From Actinostola sp. cb2023 (taxonomy: Eukaryota > Cnidaria > Anthozoa > Actiniaria > Actinostolidae): a DNA stretch of 64,000 nt. Positions 23,896-64,000 of the stretch are shown one piece after another. Each line of letters begins with the position of its first letter. Position 1 is the first letter of the stretch. The notes beneath the pieces are model-generated. The model was not told where the DNA came from and ran no database searches. It saw nothing but the letters and a program-made list of their open reading frames with translations. The DNA is taken from positions 337,501-401,500 of the forward strand of contig JAUJYZ010001401.1 of the NCBI GenBank assembly GCA_033675265.1, in the 5' to 3' direction. A program made the translations under genes and the position numbers.

Positions 23896-23964
23896 ATTAT
23901 ATTCATTGCATCAAATACATAAAACGAGCGTTCAGATCTCTTAAACCGAGAATTGTGATTATAT

Positions 23965-24190
23965 AGACCAAGACTTTTGCTTGCGACCATTTTGATTGTA
24001 TATAGACCAAGACTTTTGCTTGGCCATGTTATATCTCTTAAAACCTCTTTATATCGACTACAGCCCAGTATTGCAATCTTTCCTAAGACCTCTTAACCCG
24101 ACCATTGCGACTGTATATATAGATCAAACTTTTGTTTGGCTAGCGGTGATTATTTCTCTTAAACCCTCCATATATCGACCACCACCCAGA
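23965..24190. repeat. Short diverged tandem duplication
   Basis: TATATAGACCAAGACTTTTG recurs at about 23963 and 23998 and, diverged, near 24113. It is followed by similar TCTCTTAAA..CCTC segments. No coding capacity. Confidence 0.5.
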
Positions 24191-24514
24191 CATTCTCAAC
24201 TTTTTGGTAGAACCCCTTCATTGTACCAACACCTGTTAAAACGACGACTTCTACATTGCTTGTTTACCTATTGCTATGACATACAACTAAAAATACATGT
24301 TAATCAGTTTGTTTTGAAGCTTTTCGGTAATGAATCGTTCCAAATACTACGGAAGAAAATACTAAATATATCTATAGGATATTCTCTGCAAAGGTTGCCC
24401 TTCACTATATAGTTATTTTAAAAAATACATAAACAAAGATGTCCTAAAATAGTCGAACCCTACGATGAATGAATGGCTTCCTTTTAAAATGGCCTCCGGT
24501 GAGACGATTTTTTT

Positions 24515-24780
24515 ATCCCGGGGGGGGGGAGATGGGGGGGGGGGGGGGGATGAGGGGGTCATTTCCTTTTTTCTTTCCTTTCACTTTCTCATTCATTCTA
24601 TTCATATCTCTTTTATTTCGAATTTATTTTTTCCTTTCTTTCGTTTTCTATTTCTTCTTTCCCTTTCTTTCTCTCGTTCATTCCTTTTTTCTTATTCTCG
24701 TACTTCTTTTCTCTCATTTCTCTTTTTGAATTTCTCTTTCTTCCTTTCTTCTGTGAAGAGTATATTTTATTTTCTATAAA
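24515..24780. repeat. Poly(G) runs and CTTT-rich low-complexity tract
   Basis: Long G runs at about 24520-24556 are followed by about 200 bp of TTCCTTTC/TTTCTC sequence. The Phe/Ser-rich frames here are artefacts. Homopolymer length is likely unreliable. Confidence 0.8.
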
Positions 24781-24789
24781 TATTTTTTG

Positions 24790-26900
24790 TCCCACTTTGA
24801 AAACGCCTGAGGAATCCAAAACTATTTCCTTTATTTCCAGACTACCTTTTTATCCACTTCAAAACGTCCCACCATCATAGTTTATCTGGGAACAATCTCG
24901 AGTGAATTCTACTGCTCCTTGTGTCTTAATATAGAAAGCAATCGAAGATAACTGACGAACAAAGTGGAATTACCGAAACGCTCGTAATTAACAAGATGTA
25001 TGGCTGGCAGGAGGCAAGAGCTTTTCTAGGCCATAATTCGTATGACTCCAGGAGATTGTATAGTAGAAGTCATCAGAACAAAAAGGCTGCTTAAGTTGTT
25101 TTCTTCTTTGCAGGAGGGAAAGAAGAAATATACCCCCGTGTTCGGAGCATAAAGGATTACGTTTTTAATCACAGTTTTGATTTTATGACTTGAATTACAC
25201 GACTAGCGCTGTGTGGGGGTTAAAAACGTGTCAAATGAAAGAAATTCTAAATATAAAGTAACAGGAAAAAGGAAAAGAATACTGAGAGAGAAAAAGTATC
25301 ACAAAATGGGAAATGAAAAGGAAAAAGGATCAATTACTGAAAATATATATAGATATCTTCAAATGTTTTTAAAATGTGTGATAGGATAGGAATCGCTAAA
25401 ATGGAGAAAAGAGGATATAAATTCAACGCAAATTCCTAAAAAGAAACGAAGGGAAAAACAAAGCCAATCAGAATTAGAACTACTGCTGGAGGTACAAATA
25501 TATTTAAGTTACTCAAAATCAGACAAGCTATGCCAACATCAGTATTGTGTACACGTATAAATGAAATGGCACATGATATAATTTCTGTAAACTCTATGAA
25601 TGTGAGTAACAAAGACAAGCTACAACAAAGAAAAAACATGAAAAAACCTAAAAAAATCCACTGACAAGAGAAACCAAAATCACTTATTAGAGTAGAAACT
25701 GGTAAGAAATTAGGAGAAATTATATATAAACATGGACAAAATACATCAATAAAACATCTTTAGTTCCAAATTTAACCAGACTTAATGAAATTGACATCAA
25801 ACGAAAGTGATTGCGCAGTTAGGAAGGAAATTGACGTCGTTCGTTTCACCAATTAGAACGTGGAATCGAACGTTTGATCAGAATGGCCAACACTTTCTAA
25901 AAACTACTCTACATGTATCTAAGTCATTATGTAAGAAAAGCTGGAGACCGGTTTAATTGAAAATATAAGTGCTTCCGCTTTTGTGGGCGTACTCGGGTAA
26001 TGGCAAATCTCCATTCGCCTGCTTGACGTATTTTACGTATTAACGTTTAAAAAATCGTTCCCCTTAGAAATGAACACCATAATTAATATGGTAGTAAAAT
26101 ATTCAAAAACCTTGACATTGAGTTTTCGAGATGCAAACATGCGTGGAATATTTCTAATCTGCAAAACTCCCCGCCAACGATCATTATCAATGTCACGAAA
26201 TTTGGGAAAAATAGGCTGGAAAATGTGAAGAAATAGTCTAAAATCTGAGAAAAATTAGCTAAAATTTTTGATAGAAAATGGGCTTGAAAAAAAATTGGAA
26301 TAAAATCGGGTAAAATATATCTACACCAAAACGCTCCGCTTTTGCTTTTCCAAAAACGTACATATTAAAATAGTATACAAAGTATTTGCGCCCGACATGT
26401 AACCAATGGAAACGCTGATATAACTTTTTTGTAAGCGCACTGGGAGTTTAAGTGCGCATAAAAACACATGTATTATTATAATTTACTATTATTGTGTTTT
26501 TTGAACGCTTCTTGGCAATTGATATCTTAGCCGTGTAATGGCCTTAAAATGACCTGTTTTTTTAAAATCAAGCATATCGCAAAATAAAACTCAAAATACT
26601 TTAAATTAATACCATCATTTTAAATCAGTCATGACGTCAGTGTTGTCGAATGTCTCCGTTTTCCCTGTCCACACATCTATCTGTCTATCCATCCATCTAC
26701 CTATATGTCTTTCTATCTTTTTACCTGTACGTATATTTGTCTGTCTGTCCGTCTATCTAGCTGTCAGTGTAACACTCGCTTTTGTTAGTTAAGCCTGTTT
26801 ACGCAGTGAAATAAGATCTCGTGTGCGTGCCCTCATGCTTGCGTGTTTTGAGTACCAAATCCATGATCAAAATCATGCACTCAATCAACTCCACACAAGT
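24790..26900. other. Intergenic, nothing recognised
   Basis: About 2.1 kb of AT-rich sequence. A TCTGTC/TCTATC simple-repeat patch lies at about 26665-26765. No gene or element ends were found. Confidence 0.4.
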
Positions 26901-26903
26901 ATT

Positions 26904-27054
26904 AAATAGAGGATAAATAAATTAGAAATTGTAATAGGTTATCAAAATATCATGTAAATTGAAGCTTGAAATAAAGGTTATTAAAAAAAATAAACTGAAA
27001 TAAATAAAAATAAATCAAGTTAAAAAAAAAAAAAAAAAAAAATAGAGGATAAAT
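26904..27054 (+). mobile_element. Short poly(A) retrocopy with 15-bp target-site duplication
   Basis: AAATAGAGGATAAAT occurs exactly at 26904-26918 and again at 27040-27054. The 121 bp between contains AATAAA near 26971 and ends in an A-rich tail with a final run of about 20 A. This is the hallmark of a target-primed reverse transcription product: a severely 5'-truncated retrocopy or SINE/LINE 3' end on the + strand. The source transcript is not recognised. Confidence 0.8.
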
Positions 27055-27059
27055 GTTAA

Positions 27060-27920
27060 ATTGACCGCTACCCCTCCCCTCGCAAACACTGCCTTTCCTC
27101 TGCGAAACCATATGAATACAACACTACTTTTCTCACAACTTTGACACAATAATTATGCAAGTGTACAAAAAGGCATTTTTCGATGTATTGATCACGTGAC
27201 AATTCTCTCAATCTATAAATACATTTCATGGACAACCTATTGACGGTATACATACACTGTGCATTTATCTGTGTATTGCAACATGTGAGGGACGCCGTTT
27301 TAAGATTACCTTACTATTACTTTTGATCTATTTTAGACCTATGAGTACATGGTTATTTTATTTTACTAAGTATCCTTTTGTACTTAGTCTATAGTTTTAC
27401 TCCTTTTAGACTGTATATATATTTATCATATAAAGCGCATTTGGGATTTTAAGGAGAATTCGCGCAATGACCATAACTTCAGTGCGATGGCCTAGAGTGT
27501 AACTCATATTTAGATCATTAAAACGAGTAACCATGGCAAGACAATTCGTTCGCTATAACCGGCGTCCATAACGCGAGCCAAAGAAGCGCTTCCTGTATTC
27601 ACATGATTTATAAAAATATCATTTTATTTCGTTATATTTCTTTGGAAAACGCACCCTTAAAATTGACAGTAAATGGACAATAATCAGACATTGTATTTAC
27701 AAGAAAAAAAGGTATTTGTTTTGTGTTCTTGCGCCAAATTGGCACAGGAAGAGAGAGGAAGTGAGCCAGGATGACGGCATGCAATAGACAGGATAATCTA
27801 TCAGAGCCGATGGTAAAGATAATAACAATAAAACCCCTATATTTACATTAGATTTTCAATCTAAATAAAACCGTGAAATAAATACGACATTTTCTCTCCA
27901 ATGATCTGTGCACGTGCAGT
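27060..27920. other. Dynein 3' flank and intergenic sequence
   Basis: Downstream of the dynein stop codon. It probably contains the 3' untranslated region; nothing else is recognised. Confidence 0.4.
27623..27628 (-). promoter_or_regulatory. Candidate polyadenylation signal for the dynein gene
   Basis: AATAAA on the minus strand about 300 bp after the stop codon. It is the nearest perfect hexamer noticed downstream. AT-rich sequence makes chance matches common. Confidence 0.35.
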
Positions 27921-27925
27921 ACCAA

Positions 27926-59456
<31,531 letters not shown>

Positions 59457-59477
59457 CTAAAAGAAAAGGATTGATTA

Positions 59478-59650
59478 CAGTTGAACCTCCAGTAAGCGAC
59501 CACCCAACATGTTAAGTCATGTGGTCGTTTACGGGAGGTGATCGCTTACGAAAGGTTCCAACTAAATTGGAAAGTTTTGGTATTTGGAAAACTGGCCGCT
59601 TAGGTGAGGTGGTCGCTTATGAGAGACTGGTCGTAACCGGAGGTAAACTG
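59478..59650. mobile_element. MITE with CAGTTGAACCTCC..TAAGCGACCAC ends
   Basis: The left end CAGTTGAACCTCCAGTAAGC and right end (reverse) CAGTTTACCTCCGG..TAAGCGACCAC are inverted, with TA on both sides. From memory, CAGTnGAACCTC termini with a TA target resemble pogo/Tigger-like mariner MITEs. Internal inverted copies of GTGGTCGCTTA are present. It abuts the 64-bp array, which carries the same terminal sequence. Confidence 0.75.
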
Positions 59651-59654
59651 TATT

Positions 59655-62600
59655 CTTACAACCTCTCGTAAGCGACCACTCTATTATTTTAGGAGGAATA
59701 TAAACATTAGCAGCATTAAGTGGACCCTCTCGTAAGCGACCACTCTATTATTTTAGGAGGAATATAAACATTAGCAGCATTAAGTGGACCCTCTCGTAAG
59801 CGACCACTCTATTATTTTAGGAGGAATATAAACATTAGCAGCATTAAGTGGACCCTCTCGTAAGCGACCACTCTATTATTTTAGGAGGAATACATTAGCA
59901 GCATTAAGCGACCCTCTCGTAAGCGACCACTCTATTATTTTAGGAGGAATATAAACATTAGCAGCATTAAGTGGACCCTCTCGTAAGCGACCACTTTATT
60001 ATTTTAGGAGGAATATAAACATTAGCAGCATTAAGTGGACCCTCTCGTAAGCGACCACTCTATTATTTTAGGAAGAATATAAACATTAGCAGCATTAAGT
60101 GGACCCTCTCGTAAGCGACCACTCTATTATTTTAGGAGGAATATAAACATTAGCAGCATTAAGTGGACCCTCTCGTAAGCGACCACTCTATTATTTTAGG
60201 AGGAATATAAACATTAGCAGCATTAAGTGGACCCTCTCGTAAGCGACCACTCTATTATTTTAGGAGGAATATAAACATTAGCAGCATTAAGTGGACCCTC
60301 TCGTAAGCGACCACTCTATTATTTTAGGAGGAATATAAACATTAGCAGCATTAAGTGGACCCTCTCGTAAGCGACCACTCTATTATTTTAGGAGGAATAT
60401 AAACATTAGCAGCATTAAGTGGACCCTCTCGTAAGCGACCACTCTATTATTTTAGGAGGAATATAAACATTAGCAGCATTAAGTGGACCCTCTCGTAAGC
60501 GACCACTCTATTATTTTAGGAGGAATATAAACATTAGCAGCATTAAGTGGACCCTCTCGTAAGCGACCACTCTATTATTTTAGGAGGAATATAAACATTA
60601 GCAGCATTAAGTGGACCCTCTCGTAAGCGACCACTCTATTATTTTAGGAGGAATATAAACATTAGCAGCATTAAGTGGACCCTCTCGTAAGCGACCACTC
60701 TATTATTTTAGGAGGAATATAAACATTAGCAGCATTAAGTGGACCCTCTCGTAAGCGACCACTCTATTATTTTAGGAGGAATATAAACATTAGCAGCATT
60801 AAGTGGACCCTCTCGTAAGCGACCCTCTCGTAAGCGACCACTCTATTAGTGGACCCTTTAAGCGACCACTCTATTATTTTAGGAGGAATATAAACATTAG
60901 CAGCATTAAGTGGACCCTCTCGTAAGCGACCACTCTATTATTTTAGGAGGAATATAAACATTAGCAGCATTAAGTGGACCCTCTCGTAAGCGACCACTAT
61001 TATTTTAGGAGGAATATAAACATTAGCAGCATTAAGTGGACCCTCTCGTAAGCGACCACTCTATTATTTTAGGAGGAATATAAACATTAGCAGCATTAAG
61101 TGGACCCTCTCGTAAGCGACCACTCTATTATTTTAGGAAGGAATATAAACATTAGCAGCATTAAGTGGACCCTCTCGTAAGCGACCACTCTATTATTTTA
61201 GGAGGAATATAAACATTAGCAGCATTAAGTGGACCCTCTCGTAAGCGACCACTCTATTATTTTAGGAGGAATATAAACATTAGCAGCATTAAGTGGACCC
61301 TCTCGTAAGCGACCACTCTATTATTTTAGGAGGAATATAAACATTAGCAGCATTAAGTGGACCCTCTCGTAAGCGACCACTCTATTATTTTAGGAGGAAT
61401 ATAAACATTAGCAGCATTAAGTGGACCCTCTCGTAAGCGACCACTCTATTATTTTAGGAGGAATATAAACATTAGCAGCATTAAGTGGACCCTCTCGTAA
61501 GCGACCACTCTATTATTTTAGGAGGAATATAAACATTAGCAGCATTAAGTGGACCCTCTCGTAAGCGACCACTCTATTATTTTAGGAGGAATATAAACAT
61601 TAGCAGCATTAAGTGGACCCTCTCGTAAGCGACCACTCTATTATTTTAGGAGGAATATAAACATTAGCAGCATTAAGTGGACCCTCTCGTAAGCGACCAC
61701 TCTATTATTTTAGGAGGAATATAAACATTAGCAGCATTAAGTGGACCCTCTCGTAAGCGACCACTCTATTATTTTAGGAGGAATATAAACATTAGCAGCA
61801 TTATTAGCAGCATTACAGTGGACCCTCTCGTAAGCGACCACTCTATTATTTTAGGAGGAATATAAACATTAGCAGCATTAAGTGGACCCTCTCGTAAGCG
61901 ACCACTCTATTATTTTAGGAGGAATATAAACATTAGCAGCATTAAGTGGACCCTCTCGTAAGCGACCACTCTATTATTTTAGGAGGAATATATTAACATT
62001 AGCAGCATTAAGTGGACCCTCTCGTAAGCGACCACTCTATTATTTTAGGAGGAATATAAACATTAGCAGCATTAAGTGGACCCTCTCGTAAGCGACCACT
62101 CTATTATTTTAGGAGGAATATAAACATTAGCAGCATTAAGTGGACCCTCTCGTAAGCGACCACTCTATTATTTTAGGAGGAATATAAACATTAGCAGCAT
62201 TAAGTGGACCCTCTCGTAAGCGACCACTCTATTATTTTAGGAGGAATATAAACATTAGCAGCATTAAGTGGACCCTCTCGTAAGCGACCACTCTATTATT
62301 TTAGGAGGAATATAAACATTAGCAGCATTAAGTGGACCCTCTCGTAAGCGACCACTCTATTATTTTAGGAGGAATATAAACATTAGCAGCATTAAGTGGA
62401 CCCTCTCGTAAGCGACCACTCTATTATTTTAGGAGGAATATAAACATTAGCAGCATTAAGTGGACCCTCTCGTAAGCGACCACTCTATTATTTTAGGAGG
62501 AATATAAACATTAGCAGCATTAAGTGGACCCTCTCGTAAGCGACCACTCTATTATTTTAGGAGGAATATAAACATTAGCAGCATTAAGTGGACCCTCTCG

Positions 62601-64000
62601 TAAGCGACCACTCTATTATTTTAGGAGGAATATAAACATTAGCAGCATTAAGTGGACCCTCTCGTAAGCGACCACTCTATTATTTTAGGAGGAATATAAA
62701 CATTAGCAGCATTAAGTGGACCCTCTCGTAAGCGACCACTCTATTATTTTAGGAGGAATATAAACATTAGCAGCATTAAGTGGACCCTCTCGTAAGCGAC
62801 CACTCTATTATTTTAGGAAGAATATAAACATTAGCAGCATTAAGTGGACCCTCTCGTAAGCGACCACTCTATTATTTTAGGAGGAATATAAACATTAGCA
62901 GCATTAAGTGGACCCTCTCGTAAGCGACCACTCTATTTTTTTAGGAGGAATATAAACATTAGCAGCATTAAGTGGACCCTCTCGTAAGCGACCACTCTAT
63001 TATTTTAGGAGGAATATAACATTAGCAGGAGACCCTCTCGTAAGCGACCACTCTATTATTTTAGGAGGAATATAAACATTAGCAGCATTAAGTGGACCCT
63101 CTCGTAAGCGACCACTCTATTATTTTAGGAGGAATATAAACATTAGCAGCATTAAGTGGACCCTCTCGTAAGCGACCACTCTATTATTTTAGGAGGAATA
63201 TAAACATTAGAAGCATTAAGTGGACCCTCTCGTAAGCGACCACTCTATTATTTTAGGAGGAATATAAACATTAGCGTAAGCATTAAGTGGACCCTCTCGT
63301 AAGCGACCACTCTATTATTTTAGGAGGAATATAAACATTAGAAGCATTAAGTGGACCCTCTCGTAAGCGACCACTCTATTATTTTAGGAGGAATATAAAC
63401 ATTAGCAGCATTAAGTGGACCCTCTCGTAAGCGACCACTCTATTATTTTAGGAGGAATATAAACATTAGCAGCATTAAGTGGACCCTCTCGTAAGCGACC
63501 ACTCTATTATTTTAGGAGGAATATAAACATTAGCAGCATTAAGTGGACCCTCTCGTAAGCGACCACTCTATTATTTTAGGAAGAATATAAACATTAGCAG
63601 CATTAAGTGGACCCTCTCGTAAGCGACCACTCTATTATTTTAGGAAGAATATAAACATTAGCAGCATTAAGTGGACCCTCTCGTAAGCGACCACTCTATT
63701 ATTTTAGGAGGAATATAAACATTAGCAGCATTAAGTGGACCCTCTCGTAAGCGACCACTCTATTATTTTAGGAGGAATATAAACATTAGCAAGCATTAAG
63801 TGGACCCTCTCGTAAGCGACCACTCTATTATTTTAGGAGGAATATAAACATTAGCAGCATTAAGTGGACCCTCTCGTAAGCGACCACTCTATTATTTTAG
63901 GAGGAATATAAACATTAGAAGCATTAAGTGGACCCTCTCGTAAGCGACCACTCTATTATTTTAGGAGGAATATAAACATTAGCAGCATTAAGTGGACCCT
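59655..64000. repeat. 64-bp minisatellite, about 67 units, continuing past the window
   Basis: The unit contains CCTCTCGTAAGCGACCACTC, TATTATTTTAGGAGG and CATTAGCAGCATTAAGTGG, with starts spaced 64 bp (CGTAAG at 59731, 59795, 59859). Units are almost identical. Exceptions are small deletions near 59880, 60815-60860, 61000 and 63030, and insertions near 61800 and 63275. It occupies the intron upstream of the first visible DNAH1 exon. The first part of the unit matches the end of the MITE at 59478-59650. Confidence 0.97.

Noticed and set aside
24465..24779. Ser/Phe-rich frame with poly-Gly start
   Set aside because: Built on G homopolymer and CTTT low-complexity sequence.
59655..64000. Possible CRISPR-like array of regular repeats
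   Set aside because: The 64-bp unit is continuous with no variable spacers, and the context is a eukaryotic intron.

Overview
The window is animal nuclear DNA. It is AT-rich, has spliced genes with GT-AG introns, and is packed with minisatellites, microsatellites and foldback (MITE-like) elements. Two protein genes can be supported. One is an intronless class A G-protein-coupled receptor on the + strand (16633-17628). The other is the 3' part of a very large axonemal dynein heavy chain gene on the - strand (59456 down to 27926). Its C-terminal sequence resembles vertebrate DNAH1 more than the other dyneins I can recall. A motile-ciliated invertebrate fits best. The single-exon receptor and the style of the foldback repeats suggest a cnidarian such as an anthozoan, but this is a weak inference.

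Layout. 1-16.5 kb: no gene recognised; a run of foldback elements, pentanucleotide (TCCAA)n, and tandem arrays with units of 132 bp, 13 bp, 11 bp and about 84 bp. 16.6-17.6 kb: the receptor. 17.8-27.9 kb: intergenic space between two convergent genes, with a 79-bp minisatellite split by a solo LTR, further tandem repeats and one short poly(A) retrocopy with a 15-bp target duplication. 27.9-59.5 kb: 30 clean dynein exons plus one damaged exon. They encode the end of AAA4, the stalk with its microtubule-binding domain, AAA5, AAA6 and the C-terminal domain, about 1490 residues. Many of the introns are filled with tandem repeats. 59.66-64.0 kb: a 64-bp minisatellite of about 67 units that runs off the end of the window, in the intron upstream of the first visible exon.

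The dynein gene is open at its 5' end; motor domains AAA1-AAA3 and the tail lie beyond 64000. All exon phases join correctly except at the damaged exon near 41.5-41.67 kb, which lies inside a scrambled minisatellite.

The main novelty is in the repeats. Two intronic minisatellites are made of copies of dynein exon edges: one of an exon 3' end with its splice donor, the other of an exon 5' end with its splice acceptor. The large 64-bp array carries the terminal sequence of the MITE next to it. Several mobile elements sit inside arrays so cleanly that the unoccupied site can be read from neighbouring units: a TTAA-flanked foldback, a solo LTR, and a CACCTATTTC-ended foldback. No CRISPR array, rRNA or tRNA gene, or bacterial-type system was seen.
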